Source of the DNA: CAVTWS01 sp963732655
GTDB taxonomy: Bacteria > Actinomycetota > Acidimicrobiia > Acidimicrobiales > SHLQ01
Direction of reading: 5' to 3'
Assembly: GCA_963732655.1 (NCBI GenBank)
Contig: CAVTAI010000005.1
Span: forward strand, 124,001 to 188,000
DNA length: 64,000 nt
Shown here: piece by piece, positions 32,060 to 40,336 of the stretch
How the letters are laid out: every line of letters begins with the position of its first letter
Position numbering within the stretch: position 1 is the first letter of the stretch
Translations under genes and position numbers: made by a program
The notes under the pieces: model-generated
The model's database searches: none
What the model was told of the DNA's origin: nothing
What the model saw: the letters and a program-made list of their open reading frames with translations, nothing else

Positions 32060-33631
32060 ATGGGTCGGGCCGGGATGCGTCGGAGTTGGCCGCAGCGACT
32101 CGTGTTGCTCGTCGGGCTGTTCCTCGTGGCCGGCTGCTTCAGTGCGGCGTTCGCCATCGGTGAGCTGGACGAGACCCGCCGCAGCATCGGGCGATACGAG
32201 TTCCCGGTCGGCATCGAGAACGGCCTCGAGGATGTCTCCGTCCCGGGTCAGCCGGTGAACATCTTGATGGTCGGGGTGGATGATGCCACCGGCATCGACG
32301 AGGACAGCGCCATCCACAACGAGCGCGACTCCACCGAACTCACCGATGCGATCCTCATCCTTCGACTCGACCCGCGCCTCCAGCGGGCCTACCTGCTCTC
32401 GCTGCCCCGGGACCTGTGGGTCGACTATGTGAGTGGAGGTTCGGGCCGGATCAACGCGGCGTTCGCCTACGGCGGTGCCCGCGAGCTTCAGGAGACGATC
32501 ACTGCGGACCTCGGTATCCCGATTCACCGGTTCATCGAGGTGAACTTCGTCGGTTTCACGACCCTCATCGAATCCATCGGTGGCGTCGAGGTGTTCTTCG
32601 AGAACCCGGCCCGCAGCACCCGGAGCCTGTTCACCACCGAAGCGGGTTGCCAGACGTTGGACGGCGGCCGGTCGCTGGCCTACGTGCGGGCCCGGTCCGA
32701 CTTCCAGGAGTTGATCGACGGCGACTGGCAGACGACCGGCAACAGCGACTTCGACCGCATGACCCGCCAGCAACAGTTTCTTACCCTGGTCATGCACCAG
32801 GTCGTCGACCGGGTCGGCCGGTCGCCACAGGCCATCATCAACCTGCTCGACGACATCGGCGACAGCGACGCCCTCGCCATGGACAGCCAGACCAGCCTCG
32901 GCGACCTCAAGGAGCTGGCCACCTCGTTCGCCGACTTCAACCCCGACACGTTGCAGAGTTGGACCCTCGGCCGCGAGTACGTCTCCAGTGCGAACATCGG
33001 CGGGGCTGCGGTCCTGGAGCTGAACGAGGATGCCGCCGACCCCATCCTGCGCGTGTTCCGTGGGTACGACGGCGTCTTGACGCCGGCCGACATCGCCCTC
33101 GAGGTCTCCGGCGATGACCGTGATGCGTTGGACAACCTCGACACCATCGGGTTCGACATCACCGAAACTGTCGGCTTCGGCGACACCACCACCATTCGGG
33201 CCAGTGTCGATCAGCTCGAACCGGCGGAGTTGGTGGCGTCGTGGCTGGCCGATCTGCCGGCCATCGAGATCGTCGGGGGCGAAGGCGTGCTGTCCCTACA
33301 CATCGGCAACGACGATCCGGACGTGCTCGTCTTCGGCAACCGGAACGACTCCGACTTCCACGACGCCTTCAACCAGGCCGTCGCCGAGGCCGCCGCCGTG
33401 GCGGGTGACGCCATCGACACCAACCTGCCCGGGGGCACGACGACTGCGCTGGCCACCGAAGCGGCCGCCGAGGCCCAGGACGCAGAGGCGGCCGAGGCCA
33501 CGACGACGACCGAGCCCACCGCAGAAGACGCGGAATCCACGTCCGACGACGCGGAGTCGTCGACGACGACCGAGCCGGCGTCCACCTCGACTATCGAACC
33601 CCTCCTGCCCGGCGAGTGCCCCTCGACCTGA
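32060..33631 (+). CDS. LytR-CpsA-Psr family cell-wall polymer ligase
   Basis: This 523-residue protein has one N-terminal TM helix (about 13-33), then the LCP domain: VNILMVGVDDATG, DAILILRLDP, YLLSLPRDLWVDY, RINAAFAYGG and FVGFTTLIESIGGVEV. Arg residues in LPRD and in AYVRARSDF match the pyrophosphate-binding set. LCP enzymes move polyprenyl-diphosphate-linked glycans onto peptidoglycan or galactan-type acceptors outside the membrane. A second domain (about 300-440, LytR_C-like) and a Thr/Glu-rich tail (TTTTEPT repeats) follow. It heads the second polysaccharide region and would attach its product to the wall. Confidence 0.9.
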   Translation: MGRAGMRRSWPQRLVLLVGLFLVAGCFSAAFAIGELDETRRSIGRYEFPVGIENGLEDVSVPGQPVNILMVGVDDATGIDEDSAIHNERDSTELTDAILILRLDPRLQRAYLLSLPRDLWVDYVSGGSGRINAAFAYGGARELQETITADLGIPIHRFIEVNFVGFTTLIESIGGVEVFFENPARSTRSLFTTEAGCQTLDGGRSLAYVRARSDFQELIDGDWQTTGNSDFDRMTRQQQFLTLVMHQVVDRVGRSPQAIINLLDDIGDSDALAMDSQTSLGDLKELATSFADFNPDTLQSWTLGREYVSSANIGGAAVLELNEDAADPILRVFRGYDGVLTPADIALEVSGDDRDALDNLDTIGFDITETVGFGDTTTIRASVDQLEPAELVASWLADLPAIEIVGGEGVLSLHIGNDDPDVLVFGNRNDSDFHDAFNQAVAEAAAVAGDAIDTNLPGGTTTALATEAAAEAQDAEAAEATTTTEPTAEDAESTSDDAESSTTTEPASTSTIEPLLPGECPST

Positions 33632-33712
33632 GCGGTGGCCCAGCCCCGGTGCAAGGTGGGCCGATCGGACGATCCTGAGCCTGAGATGGTCGGTCCGGAG
33701 GAGCGGCACGTA

Positions 33713-33718
33713 TACCCT
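33713..33718 (+). promoter_or_regulatory. Candidate -10 box TACCCT for the UDP-sugar dehydrogenase operon
   Basis: TACCCT in the 129-base gap after the LCP gene precedes the ATG at 33761 by 42 bases. GAGGAA just before that ATG suggests a leadered, Shine-Dalgarno-dependent message. No -35 element is clear. Confidence 0.3.
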
Positions 33719-33760
33719 GGCGGGCGGCCGGGACACGTGTACGCGGATGAGGAAATCAGC

Positions 33761-35038
33761 ATGAGCGCCAGGATTGCCATCATCGGAACCGGGTATGTCG
33801 GCCTGACGACCGGCGCCTGTTTCGCGTACCTCGGTCACGATGTCGTGTGCGCCGACATCGATCCGGAGAAGATCCGTCGGCTCAGCAACGGTGAGATCCC
33901 GATCCACGAGGACGGGCTCGAGACCCTGGTGAAGGAAGGCATCGCCTCCGGGCGGTTGCGCTTCGTTCTCGGTTCCGCGTCCGCCGTCCCCGATCGCGAG
34001 TTCATCTACCTGTGCGTCCCGACGCCCCAGGGCGACGATGGCTCCGCCGACCTGAGCTACATCAAGGCCGCCGCCCGGGAGATCGCTCCGGCCTTGCGTC
34101 CCGGCGCGGTGGTCGTCAACAAGTCGACCGTTCCCGTCGGGTCGACCGTGGTCGTCGCCGACGAGCTCGGCCGCGACGATGTCCACGTGGTCTCGAACCC
34201 CGAGTTCCTCCGCGAGGGTTCGGCGGTCCACGACTTCTTGAATCCGGACCGTGTCGTGATCGGTGCCGATGATCTGGGTGCGGCCCAGCGGGTCGCCATC
34301 TTGTTCCTCGGCGTCCGGGCGCCCGTCATCCTCACCGACCCCGCGTCGGCCGAGACCACCAAGTACGCCAGCAACGCCTTCCTCGCCACCAAGCTCAGCT
34401 TCGTCAACGCCGTGGCGGCCGTGTGCGAAGCGGTGGGCGCCAACGTCACCGACGTGCTCCTCGGTCTCGGCTACGACCGCCGCATCGGTCACGCCTTCCT
34501 GGCGCCCGGCCCGGGTTGGGGCGGTTCGTGTTTCCCGAAGGACACCAAGGCCCTTCTGCACATCGCCGAGGAGCGCGGGTACGACTTCAGCCTGCTGCGG
34601 GGCGTCATCGACGTCAACGACGAGCAGTTCGCCCGAGTGGTCGACAAGGTCATGGCCGCGGCCGGCGGATCCCTCGCCGGGAAACGGGTGAGCGCGCTCG
34701 GACTGGCCTTCAAGGCCGGTACCGACGACCTCCGCGAATCGCCGGCGATCGAGGTGATCAATCGACTCCTCGACGAAGGCGCGGTGATCCGGGCGTACGA
34801 CCCCGCGGTCAGCGTCGTGCCCGATGCTCGCATCGAGGTGTGTGCCGATCCGTACGCCGCTTCGGAAGGCGCTGACGTCGTGGTCGTGCTGACGGAATGG
34901 ACGGAGTTCCGCACCCTCGACCTCGACAAGCTCCGATCCGTCGTCGGCATGCCGGCTTTGGTGGATGCCCGCAACCTGCTCGATCGAGATGCCGTTCGGC
35001 TCCGGGGCTTCACGTACGACGGCATCGGCCGTTCCTGA
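33761..35038 (+). CDS. UDP-glucose 6-dehydrogenase
   Basis: A 425-residue enzyme starting at an ATG after GAGGAA. Motifs are RIAIIGTGYVGLTTGACFA (NAD), VPTPQGDDGSADLSY, KSTVPVGST, NPEFLREGSAVHDF, ETTKYASNAFLATK and the catalytic GPGWGGSCFPKDTK with C257. It oxidises UDP-glucose to UDP-glucuronate with two NAD; GDP-mannose dehydrogenase is the main alternative in the superfamily. The next gene, a UDP-glucuronate decarboxylase, overlaps it (TGATG at 35036-35040) and strongly supports the UDP-glucose assignment. Together they give UDP-xylose. Confidence 0.92.
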   Translation: MSARIAIIGTGYVGLTTGACFAYLGHDVVCADIDPEKIRRLSNGEIPIHEDGLETLVKEGIASGRLRFVLGSASAVPDREFIYLCVPTPQGDDGSADLSYIKAAAREIAPALRPGAVVVNKSTVPVGSTVVVADELGRDDVHVVSNPEFLREGSAVHDFLNPDRVVIGADDLGAAQRVAILFLGVRAPVILTDPASAETTKYASNAFLATKLSFVNAVAAVCEAVGANVTDVLLGLGYDRRIGHAFLAPGPGWGGSCFPKDTKALLHIAEERGYDFSLLRGVIDVNDEQFARVVDKVMAAAGGSLAGKRVSALGLAFKAGTDDLRESPAIEVINRLLDEGAVIRAYDPAVSVVPDARIEVCADPYAASEGADVVVVLTEWTEFRTLDLDKLRSVVGMPALVDARNLLDRDAVRLRGFTYDGIGRS

Positions 35039-35988
35039 TGGCTCGCATCGTCGTCACCGGCGGTGCCGGCTTCCTGGGTTCGCATCTGTGCGATGCGCTG
35101 CTCGACCGTGGTGACGAGGTCGTCTGCATCGACAGTTTGATCACCGGCAACCTGGCCAACCTCGAACACCGTTTCGAGGATCCGGCGTTCCGGTTCGTGC
35201 GGCGCAACGTGAGCGAGTATCTCTGGGTGCCCGGTGAGGTCGATGCGGTCATGCACCTGGCCAGTCCGGCGTCGCCGCGGGATTACCTCGAACACCCCAT
35301 CCTCACGTTGAAGGTGGGCAGCCTGGGTACCTTGAACGGCCTCGGCCTGGCCAAGGCCAAGGGAGCCAAGTTCTTCCTGGCCTCCACCAGCGAGATCTAC
35401 GGCGATCCGCAGGTCCATCCCCAACCGGAGTCGTACTGGGGCCACGTCAACACCGTCGGCCCACGGGGTGTCTACGACGAGGCGAAACGGTTCGCCGAAG
35501 CGATGACGATGGCGTACCACCGTGAGCACGGCGTCGATACCCGGATCGTGCGCATTTTTAATACTTACGGTGTAAGGATGAGGCCCCGAGACGGCCGGGT
35601 GGTGTCGAACTTCATCGTGCAGGCCCTGACCGGTGAGCCCATCACGATCTACGGCAGCGGCCAGCAGTCGCGCAGCTTCTGTTACGTCTCCGACGAGATC
35701 CGGGGCTTCCTGGCCTTGCTCGACTCGAACGAGAACGACCCTGTGAACATCGGCAACCCGAACGAGTTCACCATCGCCGAGCTGGCCGAGGTCGTGAAGG
35801 ACGTGCTCAACGTCGGCGTAGAGATCGTGTACGAACCGCTGCCGGTCGACGACCCGACCCAGAGGCGACCCGACATCACCCGGGCTCGGGAACTCCTCGG
35901 CTGGGAGCCGAAGGTCCAGCTCCGCGAAGGCGTCGCCCTCACTGCGGAGTACTTCGCCCGGCTCCTGCACGACCAAGGCCAGCTCTAG
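35038..35988 (+). CDS. UDP-glucuronate decarboxylase (UDP-xylose synthase)
   Basis: A 316-residue extended SDR with VVTGGAGFLGSHLC, HLASPASPRDYLEHP, STSEIYGDPQVHPQ and the catalytic Y146/K150 in GVYDEAKRFAEA, all strongly diagnostic of UXS. The enzyme converts UDP-glucuronate to UDP-xylose through a 4-keto intermediate. Residues 172-181 read RIFNTYGVRM, where the family almost always has RIFNTYGPRM. Codons 173-180 in this motif are AT-rich (17 of 24 bases are A or T) in a gene that otherwise uses G/C-ending codons, a local composition break at 35554-35577. Translationally coupled to the dehydrogenase. Confidence 0.92.
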   Translation: MARIVVTGGAGFLGSHLCDALLDRGDEVVCIDSLITGNLANLEHRFEDPAFRFVRRNVSEYLWVPGEVDAVMHLASPASPRDYLEHPILTLKVGSLGTLNGLGLAKAKGAKFFLASTSEIYGDPQVHPQPESYWGHVNTVGPRGVYDEAKRFAEAMTMAYHREHGVDTRIVRIFNTYGVRMRPRDGRVVSNFIVQALTGEPITIYGSGQQSRSFCYVSDEIRGFLALLDSNENDPVNIGNPNEFTIAELAEVVKDVLNVGVEIVYEPLPVDDPTQRRPDITRARELLGWEPKVQLREGVALTAEYFARLLHDQGQL

Positions 35989-36011
35989 GTCTCGATCGGG
36001 GCCCACGGGAT

Positions 36012-36044
36012 TACTCACTCGACCTTTACAAAGTTGGGTGAGTA
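36012..36044. promoter_or_regulatory. Imperfect 33-bp palindrome, probable operator
   Basis: Outer arms TACTCAC and GTGAGTA are exact inverted copies. The interior (CTTTACAAAG) also has paired CTTT/AAAG arms. It is the most AT-rich intergenic stretch nearby and ends just before the first codon of the ATPase relic. It could be the relic's former operator, a terminator hairpin for the UDP-xylose synthase, or both; it lacks a T-run. Confidence 0.55.
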
Positions 36045-36049
36045 TTAAT

Positions 36050-36600
36050 GTGGTGGAACGTCCGCTGGATGTGTTCGACCGAGAGTGGGAGTGGAGCGAC
36101 CTCGCGGCCTTCGTCGGCACCCGAGCCTGGGTACTCGTCTGGCCATCGTGCACGGTACGCGGGCCCTGCGTGGGCGTGCGTCCGTCGACATCGTGATGCG
36201 GACGTTCGACTATCGAACCGCCGCCGCTTTTCGGGGATCGATGATCCGGCTACCGCGATGCACGTCCCATGCGGTCGTTGGTGGAACCCCGGGTTACCGT
36301 GACCTGCTGCCGGGGAGCAACGATCGGTCCAGCATCCGCTCCGGGCTCTGGAGCAGGCCGGCTTCGTGATCGCCAGCGCGCAGGCCCGCGGCGCGGGTGT
36401 TGGCCCTCGGAGAAGCAAAACACACGGTAGCGAGGCGCACCATGGGCGATCTGGCACGCCTCGAGCGCATCCGTGGGCTGGTGGCCACGAAACACCCGTC
36501 GGCGGCGTCGGCCAAGTTGCTCCTCTTCTCGGCCAGCGGGTTCGATATCAACCTCACCGAGGTCGTCGCCGGCGCGACATGGGTGCGACTACGTTCAGGC
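36050..36600 (+). pseudogene. Relic of an AAA ATPase with C-terminal DUF234 nuclease-like domain
   Basis: No frame is open throughout, but four pieces in order match the archaeal-type ATPase/DUF234 family. VVERPLDVFDREWEWSDLAAF starts at GTG 36050. GTRLAIVHGTRALRGR stands where the Walker A segment should be, but without the GxGK(S/T) residues. AVVGGTPGYRDLL and LEQAGFVI follow, and finally ALGEAKHTVARRTMGDLARLERIRGLV and LLLFSASGFDINL form the C-terminal domain. The pieces lie in three different frames and total about 550 bases where an intact gene needs about 1.4 kb, so large deletions and frameshifts have occurred. This accounts for the gap between the UDP-xylose synthase and the amidohydrolase. 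Confidence 0.7.
36590..36595 (+). promoter_or_regulatory. Leaderless -10 box TACGTT for the amidohydrolase
   Basis: TACGTT ends six bases before the ATG at 36602, inside the tail of the ATPase relic. No ribosome-binding site precedes the ATG. Confidence 0.45.
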
Positions 36601-36601
36601 C

Positions 36602-37741
36602 ATGAGCGTCGATGTGTCCGCGTTGATCGACCTCCGGCAGCGACTGCACGCCCATCCGGAACTGTCCGGTGACGAGGCGGAAACGGCCGACCGGATCGTC
36701 GAGTTCCTCGAGCCCCTCGGTCCGGATCGGATCGTGCGCGGCGTGGGTGGTCACGGCATTGTCGCGAGCTTCGACAGCGGGGTGCCAGGTCCGACTTTGC
36801 TGGTGCGAACCGAGCTCGACGCGCTCCCGATCAGCGAGTTGAGTGCGACAACACACCGATCGGTCCACCCCGGCGTGTCGCACATGTGCGGCCATGACGG
36901 CCACATGGCGATGGTGTGCGGGCTGGCCGCCCACCTCGCCGTCAAGCGTCCCGCCATGGGGGCCGTGCACCTGTTGTTCCAACCGGCCGAGGAGACCGGA
37001 GCCGGCGCCGCCGCGGTACTCGACGATCCGGCCTTCGCCGAGTTTCAATCCGACCTCGGGCTGGCGATCCACAACGTCCCGGGCTTCGCGATGCATGCGA
37101 TCGTGCTCAAGTCGGGTGTGCTCACCCCGGCGGTTCGCTCGATCGTTTTCCGTTTCCGCGGTCGTACCGCGCATGCTTCACAGCCGCTGCTCGGGGAGAA
37201 TCCGACGATCGCCATCGGCGAGCTCGTGGCGGCCGGGGCGGCGATGTGCGTTCACGACGAGCAGTCCGACGAGTTCCGACTGGTCACCTGTGTTCACGTA
37301 CGCGTCGGTTCGGTCGCCTATGGGGTGTCGGCCGGCGACGGCGAGGTGCACTTCACGATGCGGGCCTGGTCTGACGACCGTCTCGAACTGCTTCAAACCG
37401 AACTGGTCGAACACGCCTCGGCGCGGGCGAGCGCCGACGGCCTGACGCTTGAGTGGCACACGTTGGAAGACTTCCGCTCGAACCACAACGACCCGACGGT
37501 CACTGAAATGGTCGCCTCGGCGGCACGCCAGGCGGGGCTCGACGTCGTGGACGCGCCGGTTCCGCTGGTGGCCGGGGAGGACTTCGGGCTGTTCACGTCG
37601 AGGTTCCCCTGCTGCATGGTCGTCCTTGGAGCGGGCGAGGACAACCACCCGATTCACAACGCCTACTACGACTTTCCCGATGAGCTGATCTCGACCGGCG
37701 TCCGCCTGTACGAAGCCGTCCTGGCCCGCATCCACAGCTGA
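36602..37741 (+). CDS. M20-family metallo-amidohydrolase
   Basis: A 379-residue enzyme of the M20D group (hippurate/IAA-amino acid hydrolase-like). Features are RQRLHAHPELSGDE, RTELDALPI, HMCGHDGHMAMV (metal ligands C96, H98 and probably H101), FQPAEETGAGA with the paired glutamates and a dimerisation domain starting VFRFRGRTAHASQP. GEDFGLF and NHPIHNAYYDF complete the metal site. It hydrolyses N-acyl amino acids or similar amides in the cytoplasm; substrate uncertain. It is monocistronic, between the ATPase relic and the ArsR gene. Confidence 0.88.
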   Translation: MSVDVSALIDLRQRLHAHPELSGDEAETADRIVEFLEPLGPDRIVRGVGGHGIVASFDSGVPGPTLLVRTELDALPISELSATTHRSVHPGVSHMCGHDGHMAMVCGLAAHLAVKRPAMGAVHLLFQPAEETGAGAAAVLDDPAFAEFQSDLGLAIHNVPGFAMHAIVLKSGVLTPAVRSIVFRFRGRTAHASQPLLGENPTIAIGELVAAGAAMCVHDEQSDEFRLVTCVHVRVGSVAYGVSAGDGEVHFTMRAWSDDRLELLQTELVEHASARASADGLTLEWHTLEDFRSNHNDPTVTEMVASAARQAGLDVVDAPVPLVAGEDFGLFTSRFPCCMVVLGAGEDNHPIHNAYYDFPDELISTGVRLYEAVLARIHS

Positions 37742-37783
37742 CTGCCCGAAGGGCGGGTCATGAGACGATGAGCCAGTCATATT

Positions 37784-37799
37784 GACAAGATAGTTTGTC
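37784..37799. promoter_or_regulatory. Inverted repeat GACAA-N6-TTGTC, probable ArsR operator
   Basis: GACAAGATAGTTTGTC lies 17 bases before the GTG of the ArsR-type gene in an AT-rich patch. A TTGACA at 37782-37787 overlaps the left arm and TATACG at 37800-37805 abuts the right arm. The 12-base spacing between those two is too short for a standard promoter. Autoregulation by the adjacent regulator is the simplest reading. Confidence 0.6.
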
Positions 37800-37816
37800 T
37801 ATACGACCATGGCCCG

Positions 37817-38413
37817 GTGCACGACCTCGAAGTGATCGACGATCCCGCCGCGGCCACGGCGGTGCTCGACCCCGTGCGCGCCCGGGTGCTCGCGGTGCTG
37901 GCCGAGCCAGGATCGGCGACCACGGTGGCGGCCGCGATCGGCGAAACCCGCCAGAAGGTCAACTACCACGTCCGCACCCTCGAGGCGCACGGTCTGGTGC
38001 GACTGGTCGGCGAGCGGCCCCGGCGGGGTCTGACCGAGCGGGTGGTCGAGGCGTCGGCTCGTTCCTATGTCGTGGCCCCGGCCGTGCCCGGTTCGCCGGT
38101 GGTCGAACCCGCCCGCACCGACCGGCTGTCGTCGCGCTACCTCGTCGCCGTCGCCGCCCGGTTGCTCCGCGAGGTCAACGACCTCGCTCGCCGGGCTGAC
38201 GTTGCCGGGCAGCCATTGGCGACCCTGGCCATCGACACCGAGGTCCGCTTCGGATCCGCGGCCGATCGTGCTGCGTTCACCGCTGAGCTCACGCACGCGG
38301 TCACCGGCATCGTCGCTCGGTACCACGACGAGACCGCGCCCGGCGGCCGGCGGCACCGGCTGATCGTCGCCGCCCACCCCACGCCTGTCCCCGATACACC
38401 ACCGGAGGTCTGA
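37817..38413 (+). CDS. ArsR-type winged-helix transcriptional regulator
   Basis: A 198-residue protein from GTG 37817. Residues 10-75 give the winged helix: DPVRARVLAVLAEPGSATTV, AAAIGETRQKVNYHVRTLEAHG (recognition helix) and LVRLVGERPRRG (wing). The remaining residues form a helical and beta C-terminal part (RYLVAVAARLLREVNDLARR) without the cysteine set of metal sensors, so it probably senses an organic ligand or protein state. It is followed at three bases by an SRPBCC protein, a pairing seen often. The palindrome at 37784-37799 is the likely binding site. Confidence 0.82.
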   Translation: MHDLEVIDDPAAATAVLDPVRARVLAVLAEPGSATTVAAAIGETRQKVNYHVRTLEAHGLVRLVGERPRRGLTERVVEASARSYVVAPAVPGSPVVEPARTDRLSSRYLVAVAARLLREVNDLARRADVAGQPLATLAIDTEVRFGSAADRAAFTAELTHAVTGIVARYHDETAPGGRRHRLIVAAHPTPVPDTPPEV

Positions 38414-38416
38414 CCC

Positions 38417-39223
38417 ATGAACGAGCCGACGACATCACGCGCCATTGAACTCGACGTCGAGGTTGTGGGCACCCCCGAGGAGGTGTGGCGGGCCATCGCC
38501 ACCGGGCCGGGCATCTCGTCGTGGTACGTCCCCCACACCGTCGAGGAACGCAGTGGCGGTGCGGCGATGGCGTCGTTCGGTCCCGAACCCGAGATGCAGA
38601 TTCCCGGTCGGGTGGCCGTCTGGGAGCCGCCGCACCGGATCGTTTTCGATGGTGGCGAGGGTGCGGATGGGTTGGCTTTCGAGTGGACAGTCGAGGCACG
38701 CAGTGGCGGTACCTGCGTGGTGCGACTGGTCAACAGCGGGTTCGGGTCGGGCGAATCGTGGGACGAGCAATTCGATGGCATGTCGGAAGGCTGGCTGCTG
38801 TTTCTGCACAATCTTCAGCTCCACCTCGAGTACTTCGCCGGCCAAACCGCCACCGCATCCCTGCCGATGGCGACGTGGACGGGCCCGGCCGACACGGCCT
38901 GGGCGCGACTGCTCACCGAGTTGGGACTTCACGGCGAACCGGAGCTCGGCACCCGGGTCGAGATGACCGCTGACGCCCCCGGGTCGGACACCACGGCGGT
39001 GACACTGCGTCTCGGGGGAACCGTGGTCGACCGGGGCGCCCATCGTCTGGCGCTGCTCGTCGACACCCCAGAGCCCGGAACGGGCATCGTCGCCGTCGAG
39101 GGCCGCGTGGAGCAGTTGACCGTATCGATCTGGACCTACCTCTACGGCGAGGCGGGAGCCGCCGCCGTCGCTCGAGACGGGCCGGCGTGGACGGCCTGGC
39201 TGGCCGCTCGATCGGAGGGTTGA
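38417..39223 (+). CDS. SRPBCC (AHSA1/CalC-like) protein
   Basis: A 268-residue protein with an ATG nine bases after GGAGG. Residues 8-150 form an AHSA1-type helix-grip fold: IELDVEVVGTPEEVWRAIAT, GPGISSWYVPHTVEE, IPGRVAVWEPPHRIVFDG, FEWTVEARSGGTCVVRLVNS and a long last helix (GWLLFLHNLQLHLEYF). A second, less similar domain (about 170-268) looks like a degenerate copy. Such proteins bind small hydrophobic ligands or act as co-chaperone-like factors. It is co-transcribed with the ArsR regulator. Ligand unknown. Confidence 0.8.
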   Translation: MNEPTTSRAIELDVEVVGTPEEVWRAIATGPGISSWYVPHTVEERSGGAAMASFGPEPEMQIPGRVAVWEPPHRIVFDGGEGADGLAFEWTVEARSGGTCVVRLVNSGFGSGESWDEQFDGMSEGWLLFLHNLQLHLEYFAGQTATASLPMATWTGPADTAWARLLTELGLHGEPELGTRVEMTADAPGSDTTAVTLRLGGTVVDRGAHRLALLVDTPEPGTGIVAVEGRVEQLTVSIWTYLYGEAGAAAVARDGPAWTAWLAARSEG

Positions 39224-39267
39224 ACCGTGCCGAGGTCCGGGCGTCCGGGCCGCGGCGCGCGGTCACG

Positions 39268-40227
39268 TCACGTCGAGCGGGATTCGGCTTCGGCTCGGTT
39301 GGCCCGGTACCACTCGATGGTGCGGGCCATGCCCTCGCGCAGCTCGGTGGGAGCCACGAATCCGAACGCGCCGGCGGCGCGGGACGGGTCGACGCAGCGC
39401 CGGGGTTGGCCATCCGGGCGGGACGCGTCCCAGCGGATCTCTCCGGCGAAGCCGACCAGCTCGGCGATCAGCTCCACCAACTCCTTGACGGGTGTCTCAC
39501 GGTTGGCGCCGAGGTTCACCGGTTCCGGACTGTCGTAGTGCTCGGCGGCCAGCAGGATGCCTTCGGCGGCGTCGTCGACGAAGAGGAACTCACGACTCGC
39601 CGCGCCGGTGCCCCAGACTTCGATGTGGTCCGCGCCGGACTCGGTGGCGTCGACGCACTTCTTGATCAGCGCCGGGATGACGTGGGACACGGCCGGGTGG
39701 AACTTGTCGTGGGGCCCGTAGAGGTTGGTGGGCATCAGGTAGATGCCGCGCTGGCCGTACTGGGCACGGTTCGACTGGAGGTGGACGAGCTGCGCGAGCT
39801 TGGCGATGCCGTACGGCGCGTTGGTCTCTTCGGGATAGCCCTGCCAGAGACTCTCCTCCCGGAAAGGCACCGGGGTGAACTTGGGGTACGAGCAGATGGT
39901 GCCCACGATCACCGACATCGAGGTGCCGGCGTGGCGGGCCGCCTCGATGACATTCGTGCCGAGCAACAAGTTGTCGAGGTACAGGTCGGCCGGGCGCGCC
40001 ATGTTGGCGCCGATCCCGCCGACGCGCGCCGCCAGGTGGATCACGAGGTCGGGTCGGACCTGTGCGAACAGCGCGTCGGCCTGTGCGCGCTCGCGAAGAT
40101 CGAACTCGGTGCTGGTGGGCGCCGAGACCGCGGAGGCGCCCCGCCGCCGCAGGCCGGCCAGCACGGCGCGACCGAGGAAGCCGCTACCCCCGGTGACGAG
40201 GACCGGGCGGTCTGCCCAGGCGGTCAT
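39268..40227 (-). CDS. fcl: GDP-L-fucose synthase
   Basis: A 319-residue SDR starting MTAWADRPVLVTGGSGFLG. Diagnostic features are HLAARVGGIGANMARPADL, the active-site region TICSYPK with C112, the catalytic Y139/K143 of APYGIAK, and LMPTNLYGPHDKFHPAVSHVIPALI, which is almost invariant in Fcl/WcaG. It epimerises and reduces GDP-4-keto-6-deoxy-mannose to GDP-L-fucose with NADPH. The partner dehydratase gmd is not in the window. A minus-strand TACCAT near 40295 could be its -10 box with a leader of about 60 bases. Divergent from the GT4 gene at 40337. Confidence 0.92.
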   Translation of the reverse strand: MTAWADRPVLVTGGSGFLGRAVLAGLRRRGASAVSAPTSTEFDLRERAQADALFAQVRPDLVIHLAARVGGIGANMARPADLYLDNLLLGTNVIEAARHAGTSMSVIVGTICSYPKFTPVPFREESLWQGYPEETNAPYGIAKLAQLVHLQSNRAQYGQRGIYLMPTNLYGPHDKFHPAVSHVIPALIKKCVDATESGADHIEVWGTGAASREFLFVDDAAEGILLAAEHYDSPEPVNLGANRETPVKELVELIAELVGFAGEIRWDASRPDGQPRRCVDPSRAAGAFGFVAPTELREGMARTIEWYRANRAEAESRST

Positions 40228-40336
40228 GGGTGACCTGCGGTCATGTTGCTCCGGTGGGGGCCGGAGAGCGTGGAGGCAACATTCATCTCCGCCGATGGTA
40301 ACCGCAGTCGCCGTCGCCAGATGCGAGACTGCGAGC

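Noticed and set aside
37782..37805. Consensus sigma-70 promoter TTGACA / TATACG before the ArsR gene
   Set aside because: The spacing is about 12 bases instead of 16-18, and the TTGACA is better explained as part of the inverted repeat.
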